From JBCCSZ01 sp039199225 (GTDB lineage: Bacteria > Bacteroidota > Bacteroidia > Chitinophagales > Saprospiraceae): a stretch of DNA of 34,250 nucleotides. Each line of letters opens with the position of its first letter. Within the stretch, counting starts at the first letter, position 1. The stretch covers positions 1 to 34,250 of the forward strand of contig JBCCSZ010000041.1 of the NCBI GenBank assembly GCA_039199225.1, in the 5' to 3' direction. Shown here piece by piece: positions 24,149 through 31,959 of this stretch. The notes beneath the pieces were generated by a model. The model searched no databases. It was not told the origin of the DNA and saw only the letters and a program-made list of their open reading frames with translations. Made by a program: the position numbers and the translations under genes.

Positions 24149-24700
24149 CTACACCCAATTGCCAGCATAATCCAGTGTCTCATCAGAAATATATTTTAGA
24201 TAGTCGTAGCGCAGTTTTGTGATTTGGCGAATATGGAGGTAGTCATGTGCCAGCCAATTGAGTAGATAGCGCTGGGCGCTCAACGGCCCGAACTCCTTGT
24301 GCTGGTAGGTATTGTCCCAGGCGGGCGCCGGCTTCGCGGTCAGCAAGCTTTCCAACCAATCGGCAGAAGCCATTCTTTCTTGCAAAAAATCTTCCAGCAC
24401 TTCTTCAAAATTCTGTTGTAGGTAAGCTCTTTGTTCCACCCAAGCTGGTGGGTCTATCGATGGTGGATCCTTTTCTGGAGCTTCCAATACCAATTGGAGG
24501 CGCGGCCGAAAATCATCCACCTCAATATCGCGTAGATGACACAGCACTTCGAGTATGCACCATTGTTTGGGGCTGGGTTTCCAGCTGTGTTCTTTGATGG
24601 AAACACTTTTCAGCAAATGCTGGAACACCAGCTGATTTTCTCTAAAGCGGTCTATAATATTTTTGTAATTCATTAAAAAGCGCTCTAAAAATGGGTTCAT
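24149..24700 (-). CDS. DinB-like putative metal-dependent protein
   Basis: 183 residues with the DinB/YfiT four-helix pattern: an early histidine in LCHLRD (H55) and a late H-x3-H pair in AHDYLH (H152, H156), the usual triad for a divalent metal. Relatives include thiol-dependent transferases and many uncharacterised proteins, often 150-180 residues, so the length is normal. The reaction is unknown. Two ATG codons fit, 24700 (MNPFLERF) and 24673 (MNYKNIID); the second starts closer to the first family helix. Stands alone on its strand. Confidence 0.75.
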   Translation of the reverse strand: MNPFLERFLMNYKNIIDRFRENQLVFQHLLKSVSIKEHSWKPSPKQWCILEVLCHLRDIEVDDFRPRLQLVLEAPEKDPPSIDPPAWVEQRAYLQQNFEEVLEDFLQERMASADWLESLLTAKPAPAWDNTYQHKEFGPLSAQRYLLNWLAHDYLHIRQITKLRYDYLKYISDETLDYAGNWV

Positions 24701-25066
24701 TAAAAAATATACTTAAATACTTTTTGGTGAAAAAAAGTAAAATGCATCAATTGCTTTTTTGTACTACGAAAGTAAGCTTTAATGTCCTAGAAATGTTGTT
24801 TAAAACCAATAAATAGCAGGTGGTTCAACGGTTAATAACCAAAAATCGATTGTTTAACATTAAAATTGGAAAAAGCGGCTTAAAGCACAAATAATGAAAA
24901 AATGAGAGTGCATAATGCTAAAGGATTAACCAATTATATTGCGTGCAAAATGTGATGTGAAAAAACGGTTTGTTTTGGAATAATTGTCTCTTATTTACTT
25001 GGTCTTGTCCACCCGAAAGAATATATTAGAGTTGTCGGAATATTTTTTTACTTAATCTATTGCATT
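24701..25066. other. AT-rich intergenic region without a supported gene
   Basis: 366 bp between the divergent DinB-like gene and the small GG-leader peptide gene. It is strongly AT-rich. A plus-strand promoter-like pair lies at 24998-25029 (listed separately). On the minus strand, TACTTTCG (complement of 24767-24774) is one mismatch from TAnnTTTG but has no partner box. Short ORFs such as one at 24742 (24 codons) have no supporting feature. Confidence 0.5.
24998..25029 (+). promoter_or_regulatory. Weak promoter candidate for the GG-leader peptide gene
   Basis: CTTG (24998-25001), a 20-base spacer and TATATTAG (25022-25029), each one mismatch from the TTTG / TAnnTTTG consensus. It would start transcription about 30 bases before the ATG at 25067. 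Confidence 0.35.
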
Positions 25067-25222
25067 ATGAGAGTAACATTGAACAAGCTAACGAGCCTGT
25101 CCAACAGCTTGTCCCCTCAGTTACTCAGTGCGTTTGAGCAAAAGCAGGTCAAGGGAGGAACGACAACACCTCCAACAGCCGCTCCACCTCCTTCTCCTTC
25201 TGAAGAAGACGACACACTGTAA
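25067..25222 (+). CDS. Small GG-leader peptide, candidate natural-product (RiPP) precursor
   Basis: A 51-codon ORF from ATG at 25067 to TAA at 25220-25222. Residues 1-29 form an amphipathic leader-like segment (MRVTLNKLTSLSNSLS, then a helix ending QKQVK), followed by Gly30-Gly31, the classic cut site for peptidase-containing ABC exporters. The remaining 20 residues, TTTPPTAAPPPSPSEEDDTL, would be the core: seven Thr/Ser, six Pro and four acidic residues, with no Cys. Bacteroidota carry many orphan GG precursors with leaders like this. Thr-rich plus acidic cores recall graspetides, but no ATP-grasp, radical SAM, LanB or transporter gene is in the window. Terminator hairpins follow closely, supporting an independent transcript. 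It may instead be an unmodified secreted peptide. Confidence 0.6.
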   Translation: MRVTLNKLTSLSNSLSPQLLSAFEQKQVKGGTTTPPTAAPPPSPSEEDDTL

Positions 25223-25241
25223 ACAAAGTGGGGAAAAAACA

Positions 25242-25269
25242 AACGCCCTCGGCAAGTGCCGAGGGCGTT
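25242..25269. terminator. Strong intrinsic terminator, mainly for the rimP-nusA-infB operon
   Basis: A perfect 13-bp inverted repeat, AACGCCCTCGGCA (25242-25254) with TGCCGAGGGCGTT (25257-25269). On the minus strand it is followed by TTTGTTTTTT, about 45 bases after the infB stop. On the plus strand the tail is weaker (CTGATTTTAT), 20 bases after the small peptide gene. Confidence 0.9.
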
Positions 25270-25287
25270 CTGATTTTATACGCTTGA

Positions 25288-25315
25288 GCCGCGCCTAAGC
25301 GGCCTTTTCTTTTTC
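25288..25315 (+). terminator. Second terminator, plus strand
   Basis: GCCGC (25288-25292) and GCGGC (25299-25303) form a stem with loop GCCTAA, followed on the plus strand by CTTTTCTTTTTC. It touches the infB stop codon and would back up the first hairpin for plus-strand transcripts. Confidence 0.6.
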
Positions 25316-28300
25316 TATCCGTAGGTCTGTTTTACTTCGACAATCTCGTAAGCTTCGATTACATCGCCCACTTTGATGTCGTTGAAGTTTTTGATCGTAA
25401 TACCACATTCGGTATTGTTCTTAACCTCTTTGACGTCCTCTTTGAAGCGTTTGAGAGAGGAGATTTCTCCATGCGCACCTTCCTTGGTTGGATACACAAC
25501 GATACCATTGCGAATGAGGCGAACATGGCTGTTTTTCTGAATCTTACCCTCGGCCACATAAGAACCGGCAACTGTACCGACTTTACTGATCTTATAGACT
25601 TCCCGAACTTCAACCTGTCCGACAATTTTCTCTTCTTTGGTTGGTTCAAGCATCCCTTCGATGGCCATCTTAATTTCTTCGATGGCTTCGTAGATGATCG
25701 AGTAGGTCTTGATTTGGACACCTTCGCGTTCGGCCAATTTACGTGCGCTGATGGAAGGGCGAACCTGGAAGCCAATGACGATGGCGTCGGAGGCTGATGC
25801 CAATAGAACATCCGATTCGATGATCTGACCAACAGCCTTGTGAATGACATTGACCTGAACTTTTTCGATCGACAATTTGATCAGCGAATCCGCCAAGGCT
25901 TCGATCGAACCATCCACGTCCCCTTTGACGATCAGGTTGAGTTCTTTAAAGTTACCCAGTGCCAATCGACGGCCGATTTCATCCAAGCTGATTCGCTTGC
26001 TGGCCCGGTTGGCCTGCTCACGAGTGATCTGAGCACGCTTTGAGGCTAACTGACGAGCTTCCTGCTCCGATTCCATGACCTTGAACTTCTCACCGGCTTG
26101 CGGTGCGCCACTGAGTCCCAAAATCAACACAGGCGTTGATGGACCAGCATATTTGGTCTTCTTGCCCCTTTCGTTGAACATGGCCTTGACCTTTCCAGAA
26201 TGCTCCCCAGCAACAACTGGGTCTCCGATGGAGAGGTTTCCGTTTTGTACCAATATCTTGGTGACGTAACCTCTACCTTTGTCCAGGGAGGCTTCAATGA
26301 CTGTTCCGAGGGCTGCTCTGCCAGCATTGGCCTGTAATTCCAGCAGTTCTGCTTCCAGCAGTATCTTTTCGAGTAGCAGGTCGATGTTCATACCCGTCTT
26401 TGCAGAGATATCCTGCGATTGGAATTTTCCACCCCATTCTTCGATGAGCAAGTTCATACTGGCCAGCTCTTGCTTGATGCGGCTGGGGTCTGCTCCTTCC
26501 TTATCAATCTTATTGATGGCAAAAACCATTGGTACGCCTGCGGCCTGTGCGTGGCTGATGGCTTCCTTGGTTTGTGGCATCACATTGTCATCAGCTGAGA
26601 TGATGATGACGGCGATGTCCGTAACCTTGGCACCCCTGGCCCGCATGGCGGTAAAGGCTTCGTGACCTGGTGTATCGAGGAAGGTAATTCTTTTCTTTTC
26701 TTCTCCGACTTCCACTTCATAGGCTCCGATGTGCTGGGTGATACCCCCGGCTTCCCCATCGGTTACGTTGGCAGATCGGATGTAATCGAGTAGGGAGGTT
26801 TTACCGTGGTCGACGTGACCCATGACCGTGACGATGGGCGCGCGCGGCGCCAAATCCTTTGGATCGTCCACGACTTCCTCTTCCTCTTCGATTTGATCTT
26901 CCGCACTGATGAATTCGACCTCGTGGTTGAATTCGCCGGCAACCAATTCAATGATTTCCGCATCCAGACGTTGGTTAATGGATACGATCACGCCCAGGTT
27001 CATACAAGTTGTAATGACATCTGTTACTGGGACATCCATCAAGCTGGCCAATTCGGAAACCGAAACGAATTCGGTCAACTGCAATTTGCCCGTATCCTTA
27101 GCCTGTTCGATTTGCTCCTGCTTTTCGCGGAGTCTTTCACGATTATCTCTACGGAGACGCTGGCGCTTTTTCTTACCACCTCCGGAGAGGCGCGCCATTG
27201 TCTGTTTGATTTTTTCTTCGATCTCCTTTTGAGAGACCTCTTTGACTTCGTCTCTACGTCCACCTCGGGAACCACCGCGTCTATTGTCGCCGGACTTGCC
27301 CTGCTTGACAGAGACGGCAGCCACTCTCTTGCGCGTGCGGCGGCGCTTCTTAGGTGCATCTTTGGAATCGCCATCACTCCCTTTAGAAGTGTTGTTGTTT
27401 CCGCTACCCTTGCTACCACTGCCGCTGTTGTTATTGGCAGGAGCTGCTGTACCTGTTCCGCTTTCGGGTTTTTTCTTCTTTTTCTTTGGACGCTTGAGTT
27501 TGTCGGTGTCTATCTTCCCAAGAATCTTCAAGCCTTTCAACTGAGGCGTTTTTGCCCTCATCAAGGAATCGTCTTTTCCTGCAGCCTCCTTCTTCTCTTC
27601 TTTCCCGGCTTCTCCTTCTTTGGATTGAGGTTGCTCCCCATTTTCCTGCTTTTTGGCAACAGGCTCTGTTACCTTGGGAGGAGCCGCTTTTTCAAGCTTT
27701 TCTTCTTTTTGCTCGATGGGCTTCTCTTCTACCTTTTCAACAGGAGCGGATGGAGGTGCTGATTCTGTCTTTTCCTCTGTGGCAACAGGTTTTTCTTCCT
27801 TGGCCACGGTTGGCGTTGTTTCAACTGGCTGGCTGGCCTCGACAGGCTTATCAGCTACCTTTTGAACGACAGCTTCCTTAGCTTTTTCCTCCTTTTGTTC
27901 TTCCTCCTTGGCCTTTTCTTCCTTCTTTGGCTTACCAATACTATCTAAGTCGATCTTACCTTTTATGTTGAGACCTAGTTTTGGTGTGTCTTCCGTGGAA
28001 GGTGGAGTTGTTTCGACGACCTCTTTGGGGGTAGTTTCAGCAGCTTCTACGACTGGCTTGACCGGTTCTGGCTCAAGTTTGGGCGTAGGCTCTGGTGCTG
28101 GTGGGGGCGGAGGTGTCTCTACTTTTGGCGAAGCTACTTTCTGTTCCGGCGGAGGAGGTGGGAAGAGTGGTTCTGGAACCTCTGATGCTTCTGTTTCTTT
28201 TTCCTTTTTGACAGCAATTCGATTGCCAATCACGAGTTGGTCTGCCTTTTCTTTGATAGCGATGGACTTCTGAAACTCCTTCAGCAGCTCGGCATACATC

Positions 28301-28422
28301 TCTTCTGTGACTTTGGCTGTCGGTTTATTTTCTATATCGTAGCCATTGTTGGTAAGGTGATCAACAATGGTACTGGTACCGACATTTAATTCTTTTGCTA
28401 TCTTAATCAAACGTTTGGCCAT
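25315..28422 (-). CDS. infB: Translation initiation factor IF-2
   Basis: 1035 residues. IF-2 is the GTPase that brings fMet-tRNA to the 30S subunit and promotes subunit joining. The N-terminal IF2 domain (MAKRLIKIAKELNVG) is followed by a long low-complexity Lys/Glu/Pro/Ala region (about 60-400) and the G domain, with GHVDHGKT at 535-542, DTPGHEAF, NKID at 637-640 and SAKTG, then the beta-barrel and fMet-tRNA-binding C2 domain. The frame opens at a TTG at 28449, but the ATG at 28422 gives the conserved N-terminus and is the start. Third gene of rimP-nusA-infB, separated from nusA by about 315 bp with hairpins and a possible own promoter, unlike the tight nusA-infB spacing of many bacteria. 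Confidence 0.97.
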   Translation of the reverse strand: MAKRLIKIAKELNVGTSTIVDHLTNNGYDIENKPTAKVTEEMYAELLKEFQKSIAIKEKADQLVIGNRIAVKKEKETEASEVPEPLFPPPPPEQKVASPKVETPPPPPAPEPTPKLEPEPVKPVVEAAETTPKEVVETTPPSTEDTPKLGLNIKGKIDLDSIGKPKKEEKAKEEEQKEEKAKEAVVQKVADKPVEASQPVETTPTVAKEEKPVATEEKTESAPPSAPVEKVEEKPIEQKEEKLEKAAPPKVTEPVAKKQENGEQPQSKEGEAGKEEKKEAAGKDDSLMRAKTPQLKGLKILGKIDTDKLKRPKKKKKKPESGTGTAAPANNNSGSGSKGSGNNNTSKGSDGDSKDAPKKRRRTRKRVAAVSVKQGKSGDNRRGGSRGGRRDEVKEVSQKEIEEKIKQTMARLSGGGKKKRQRLRRDNRERLREKQEQIEQAKDTGKLQLTEFVSVSELASLMDVPVTDVITTCMNLGVIVSINQRLDAEIIELVAGEFNHEVEFISAEDQIEEEEEVVDDPKDLAPRAPIVTVMGHVDHGKTSLLDYIRSANVTDGEAGGITQHIGAYEVEVGEEKKRITFLDTPGHEAFTAMRARGAKVTDIAVIIISADDNVMPQTKEAISHAQAAGVPMVFAINKIDKEGADPSRIKQELASMNLLIEEWGGKFQSQDISAKTGMNIDLLLEKILLEAELLELQANAGRAALGTVIEASLDKGRGYVTKILVQNGNLSIGDPVVAGEHSGKVKAMFNERGKKTKYAGPSTPVLILGLSGAPQAGEKFKVMESEQEARQLASKRAQITREQANRASKRISLDEIGRRLALGNFKELNLIVKGDVDGSIEALADSLIKLSIEKVQVNVIHKAVGQIIESDVLLASASDAIVIGFQVRPSISARKLAEREGVQIKTYSIIYEAIEEIKMAIEGMLEPTKEEKIVGQVEVREVYKISKVGTVAGSYVAEGKIQKNSHVRLIRNGIVVYPTKEGAHGEISSLKRFKEDVKEVKNNTECGITIKNFNDIKVGDVIEAYEIVEVKQTYG

Positions 28423-28568
28423 CCGAAAATTTGGAGGTTTGATAGACAAAAGACTTTTTGATCCTAAAGCTTAATTGGTCACATTCTCAGCTCAATTTTG
28501 ATTTAAGTAATGGTACTAAAAATAGCATGGACAAGTCTTTCGCCTCTAAATAATTAAAAATACGAGTG

Positions 28569-28576
28569 CAAAGTTA
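28569..28576 (-). promoter_or_regulatory. Possible -7 box of an internal infB promoter
   Basis: The minus strand reads TAACTTTG, an exact TAnnTTTG match, about 145 bases before the infB start. No clean TTTG box lies 17-20 bases upstream, so the promoter call is tentative. Confidence 0.35.
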
Positions 28577-28593
28577 CGTTAAAACTGTGGTTT

Positions 28594-28632
28594 GCACCGG
28601 TTTTGTCTATAAAAACAAGGTAAAACCAGTGC
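28594..28632. other. Imperfect inverted repeat between nusA and infB
   Basis: GCACCGGTTTT (28594-28604) and AAAACCAGTGC (28622-28632) can pair over 11 positions with one mismatch, enclosing 17 bases. It lies between the nusA terminator-like hairpin and the possible infB -7 box, overlapping where a -33 box should be. Confidence 0.45.
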
Positions 28633-28653
28633 AAAATAGTTCAATTATGATCG

Positions 28654-28678
28654 TAAAACCAGCTTCAAGCTGGTTTTA
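28654..28678 (-). terminator. Terminator-like hairpin after nusA
   Basis: A perfect 12-bp inverted repeat, TAAAACCAGCTT and AAGCTGGTTTTA, around one central base. On the minus strand the descending arm ends in TTTTA. It lies 60 bases after the nusA stop and would end or attenuate transcription before infB. Confidence 0.6.
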
Positions 28679-28737
28679 GAACGTCTTTTAGGAGTTTGAG
28701 GAAGCGGAAGGGCCAATTCTCAGAGGAATTTGAACAC

Positions 28738-29979
28738 CTATTCTTCTTCAAATTCTGATTTCAGAATATTCAGAACCTCGTCGATGGTCTCTTCCTCCAA
28801 ATCTGTACGGCGTATCAATTCCGCCCGACTCAATTCCAAAACACTCTTAGCCGAGTCACAACCAATTGCCTTGAGCTGGTCGATGATCCAGCTTTCGATT
28901 TCATCTGCAAATTCGTCCAGATCGACATCTTCGATTTCTACTTCATCCGTGTTGCGGTATACATCTATTTCAAAGCCGGTCAACTGACTGGCGAGTTTGA
29001 TATTGGTTCCACCTTTGCCGATGGCCAAAGAAACCTGATCAGGCTCCAGGTAGACAGAGGCGCGCATAGAATCCATATTCAGGTCGATGCTGCTGACCTT
29101 TGCCGGCGTCAAAGAACGCTGGATGAACAGGGTATTGTTGTTGGTGAAGTTGACAATATCGATGTTTTCGTTTTTCAACTCGCGAACAATACCGTGGATG
29201 CGCGATCCCTTCATACCAACACAGGCACCTACGGGATCGATGCGATCATCATAAGACTCCACAGCCACCTTGGCCCGTTCGCCCGGCATGCGTACGATCT
29301 TCTTGACGGAGATCAGCCCATCTTCGATTTCCGGAACTTCCTGCTCTAGCAATTTTTCGAGGAAAGTACTGTCCGTTCTGGAAACGACAACAACAGGGTT
29401 GTTGTTCTTCATCTCGACCTGCTTGATGACTCCGCGGACCATATCTCCTTTGCGAAGGAAATCGCCCTTGATCATTTCATTGCGCGGCAAGACCAGTTCA
29501 TTACTGGTAGCATCATCAACAACAAGAATTTCCCGCTTCAAAATCTGGTGTACTTCACCCAATACAATTTCACCAACTCTGTCGACATAGCGCTTGTATA
29601 CATCGTCTTTCTCCAACTCCATAATCCGGGAGATCAACGTTTGGCGAGCCGCCATGATGGCTCTGCGTCCGAAGTCTTCGAGTTGTAGCTGCTCGTAGCA
29701 TTCTTCTCCAATTTCGTAGTCTTCATCGATGGACAAAGCTTCGGAGATGGATATTTGGCTTCGATCGTCGAGTACTTCACCATCTGGGACGATCTCTCTT
29801 ACACGCCATAATTCAAGGTCTCCTTTTTGAGTGTTGACAATGACATCGAAATTTTCATCGGAACCGTATTTTTTTCGAATGAGGGTACGAAATACGTCTT
29901 CCAATACGCGGACCATTGTTGGTCTATCTATATTTTTTCCGGCTTTGAACTCGGAAAAAGTGTCAACGAGATTCATCAT
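28738..29979 (-). CDS. nusA: Transcription termination/antitermination factor NusA
   Basis: 413 residues. NusA binds RNA polymerase and nascent RNA to control pausing, termination and antitermination. The N-terminal polymerase-binding domain spans about 1-130. An S1 domain follows (about 135-205: RVGEIVLGEVHQILKREILV... GDMVRGVIKQVE), then two KH domains (about 205-350) with the first KH loop in GMKGSRI and the second in AIGKGGTNI. A helical acidic tail ends SEFEEE. Length is typical for Bacteroidota, which lack the duplicated acidic repeats of E. coli NusA. The start is one of two adjacent ATGs (29979 or 29976), 12 bp after rimP. Confidence 0.97.
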   Translation of the reverse strand: MMNLVDTFSEFKAGKNIDRPTMVRVLEDVFRTLIRKKYGSDENFDVIVNTQKGDLELWRVREIVPDGEVLDDRSQISISEALSIDEDYEIGEECYEQLQLEDFGRRAIMAARQTLISRIMELEKDDVYKRYVDRVGEIVLGEVHQILKREILVVDDATSNELVLPRNEMIKGDFLRKGDMVRGVIKQVEMKNNNPVVVVSRTDSTFLEKLLEQEVPEIEDGLISVKKIVRMPGERAKVAVESYDDRIDPVGACVGMKGSRIHGIVRELKNENIDIVNFTNNNTLFIQRSLTPAKVSSIDLNMDSMRASVYLEPDQVSLAIGKGGTNIKLASQLTGFEIDVYRNTDEVEIEDVDLDEFADEIESWIIDQLKAIGCDSAKSVLELSRAELIRRTDLEEETIDEVLNILKSEFEEE

Positions 29980-29991
29980 GACTGAGTCGAT

Positions 29992-30474
29992 TTAGAATGA
30001 GATTTTTACGATAGCTTTTTTTATGTCTTCAAATGAAATTTGTATTTGTTGGATTTCGGTGCGTTTTTTCTTGCCTTCCTTGATACGAACTTTGTTCTCA
30101 AGGACGATGTCCGTTTCATTGACGGCCACCAATATGCCGCTTACCTTGGGACCTTCATGTGGAGCGACTTCCATCTTGCGACCGATGTTTCTGTGGTATT
30201 GTCTTGGGAACTTAAGTGGGCGACCTATACCAGGTGAAGAAACCTCTAGGACATATTTTTCGCCCAACCAACCCCCTTCGTCTATGTATTTTTCGAGATA
30301 GCGGCTGATCTGTCGGCAACGGTCGAAGTTGATGCCATCGTCGCTGTCGATGTAAACATCCAGTTTTCGGTGGTCGTGCAATTTGATTTCAATCAGAAAG
30401 CAGTTGTCGAAAGGCGCTTCCTTGAACTTTTCGTCGAGTAAATCCCGGATACGGTCTTCAATCCCTCTGTTCAT
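29992..30474 (-). CDS. rimP: Ribosome maturation factor RimP
   Basis: 160 residues. RimP helps assemble the 30S ribosomal subunit. The N-terminal alpha/beta domain carries LDVYIDSDDGINFDRCRQIS and YVLEVSSPGIGRPLK (residues about 74-88, the family hallmark), followed by an SH3-like C-terminal domain. It is the first gene of the conserved rimP-nusA-infB operon, led by a consensus promoter at about 30592 and a hairpin-rich leader of about 110 bases. Confidence 0.95.
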   Translation of the reverse strand: MNRGIEDRIRDLLDEKFKEAPFDNCFLIEIKLHDHRKLDVYIDSDDGINFDRCRQISRYLEKYIDEGGWLGEKYVLEVSSPGIGRPLKFPRQYHRNIGRKMEVAPHEGPKVSGILVAVNETDIVLENKVRIKEGKKKRTEIQQIQISFEDIKKAIVKISF

Positions 30475-30485
30475 AATACATTGGT

Positions 30486-30534
30486 TCAGGTTGGTGGCCG
30501 AGTGAGAAAACGGTATTTGCTCTGCGCAACCTGA
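30486..30534 (-). other. Base-paired element in the rimP leader
   Basis: TCAGGTTG (30486-30493) pairs perfectly with CAACCTGA (30527-30534). It closes most of the leader between the attenuator-like hairpin and the rimP start, and may be part of a regulatory RNA fold. Confidence 0.4.
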
Positions 30535-30540
30535 GGTATA

Positions 30541-30574
30541 CTAAATAAAAAGAGGGAACGTTGTGTTCCCTCTT
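30541..30574 (-). terminator. Attenuator-like terminator in the leader of rimP-nusA-infB
   Basis: On the minus strand AAGAGGGAAC and GTTCCCTCTT form a perfect 10-bp stem around five bases, followed by TTTATTTAG. It lies between the rimP promoter (about 30592) and the rimP start (30474). The neighbouring gene on the other side is divergent, so no other transcript needs it. Confidence 0.65.
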
Positions 30575-30591
30575 CCGAGCTTAATGCTCCG

Positions 30592-30622
30592 CAAATATAG
30601 TATTTATTTAATAAAAAGGCAA
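30592..30622 (-). promoter_or_regulatory. Promoter of rimP-nusA-infB
   Basis: The minus strand reads TTG (complement of 30620-30622), a 20-base spacer, then TATATTTG (complement of 30592-30599), an exact TAnnTTTG box. Transcription would start near 30586. Confidence 0.65.
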
Positions 30623-30679
30623 TAGTTGTATCAGAATGCCTTGCTTTCGATATTTTCAATAAAAAATGAAAATTAATGC

Positions 30680-30710
30680 TTTCGGCCTAAACTCGGCTTT
30701 TGTATCTTTG
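30680..30710 (+). promoter_or_regulatory. Promoter of mqnC-punA
   Basis: TTTC (30680-30683, one mismatch from TTTG), a 19-base spacer and TATCTTTG (30703-30710, exact TAnnTTTG). Transcription would begin about 70 bases before the mqnC ATG. Confidence 0.6.
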
Positions 30711-30788
30711 TTGTATTACCGAGAGCTTAGAATTGGAGTGCTGGTAGCGATCCAGGCCCCATATTTCAAAGGTAAAACCTAAATCAAT

Positions 30789-31931
30789 ATGAATACCACA
30801 GATTTGTTGCAGCGTGCTTTACAGTTGGATTTCTTGAGTGCGGAAGAAGGTGTGTATCTATTCGAGAATGCTTCTACTACAGAGTTGATGCATGTGGGTA
30901 ATAAGTTGCGGCAGCAGCACGTACCTGGCCGGACCGTTACTTGGATCATTGATCGCAATAGCAATACGACGAATGTGTGTATCGCCAATTGTAAGTTTTG
31001 TAATTTTTATCGTCGTCCTGGACACGAAGAGTCGTACATCACTACCATTGATGAGTACAAACAAAAAATAGAGGAAACTTTTCGCTTCGGTGGAGAGCAG
31101 CTGCTTTTACAAGGTGGTCATCATCCCGATTTGGGATTACAGTATTATTGTGACCTGTTTCGGGAATTGAAGTCTTTGTATCCCAACTTGAAGTTGCATG
31201 CGCTCGGCCCGCCGGAAATTGCTCACGTGGCGAAGTTGGAAAAATCAACCCATTATGAGGTACTCAAGGCCCTCAAAGAGGCAGGTTTGGATTCACTGCC
31301 AGGTGCTGGTGCTGAGATATTGGACGACCGCGTTCGACGTTTGATCTCCAAAGGGAAATGTGGCAGACAGGAGTGGCTGGATGTAATGCGCGCAGCTCAC
31401 AAGCTTCACCTGACGACCTCGGCCACGATGATGTTCGGGCATATTGAAACAAATCTGGAAAGAATGCAGCATTTCGTGGACATTCGCCAGGTACAGTCTG
31501 AAAAGCCAGAAGGTGCCAACGGTTTTCTAGCTTTCATTCCTTGGCCGTTTCAGGATGAAGACACCATACTAAAGAAGATCAAGCGGGCGCGAAACACCTG
31601 CACGGGTGATGAATATGTGCGAATGATTGCGATGAGTCGCATTATGCTGCCAAATGTCACCAACATCCAGGCATCTTGGTTGACAGTAGGTAAGCCAGTA
31701 GCACAGCTCTGCTTGCATGCCGGAGCCAATGATTTTGGCAGTATTATGATAGAGGAAAATGTTGTATCTGCTGCAGGTGCACGCTTCCGCTTCACAGCCG
31801 ACGGCATACAGGAGGCGATTCGCGAAGCCGGTTTTGATCCTCAATTGCGCAACCAGGAATACGAATTCCGTCAATTGCCAGAACACATTATCCAGCAGCG
31901 CTTGGACGAGGTGGGCTTAGTGGTGGATTAA
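30789..31931 (+). CDS. mqnC: Cyclic dehypoxanthinyl futalosine synthase, radical SAM (menaquinone biosynthesis)
   Basis: 380 residues. MqnC is a radical SAM enzyme of the futalosine route to menaquinone and cyclises dehypoxanthine futalosine. The iron-sulfur motif is C64-x3-C68-x2-C71 in NVCIANCKFCNFYR. Family blocks follow: LLLQGGHHPDLG, HALGPPEI, DSLPGAGAEIL, TTSATMMFGHIET and FIPWPFQ. The paralogue MqnE is the main alternative, but the LPGAGAEIL and IPWPFQ blocks fit MqnC. Length is normal. The other mqn genes are not in the window. It is followed after 28 bp by a purine nucleoside phosphorylase gene, a neighbour with related nucleoside chemistry, since the pathway releases a purine. Confidence 0.9.
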   Translation: MNTTDLLQRALQLDFLSAEEGVYLFENASTTELMHVGNKLRQQHVPGRTVTWIIDRNSNTTNVCIANCKFCNFYRRPGHEESYITTIDEYKQKIEETFRFGGEQLLLQGGHHPDLGLQYYCDLFRELKSLYPNLKLHALGPPEIAHVAKLEKSTHYEVLKALKEAGLDSLPGAGAEILDDRVRRLISKGKCGRQEWLDVMRAAHKLHLTTSATMMFGHIETNLERMQHFVDIRQVQSEKPEGANGFLAFIPWPFQDEDTILKKIKRARNTCTGDEYVRMIAMSRIMLPNVTNIQASWLTVGKPVAQLCLHAGANDFGSIMIEENVVSAAGARFRFTADGIQEAIREAGFDPQLRNQEYEFRQLPEHIIQQRLDEVGLVVD

Positions 31932-31959
31932 AGCCTGAGCAGTCAGAAAATAAACAAAC

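Noticed and set aside
26806..27762. 318-codon plus-strand ORF inside infB
   Set aside because: It is the antisense shadow of the low-complexity and G-domain coding region of infB, with unnatural Phe/Leu-rich composition and no motif.
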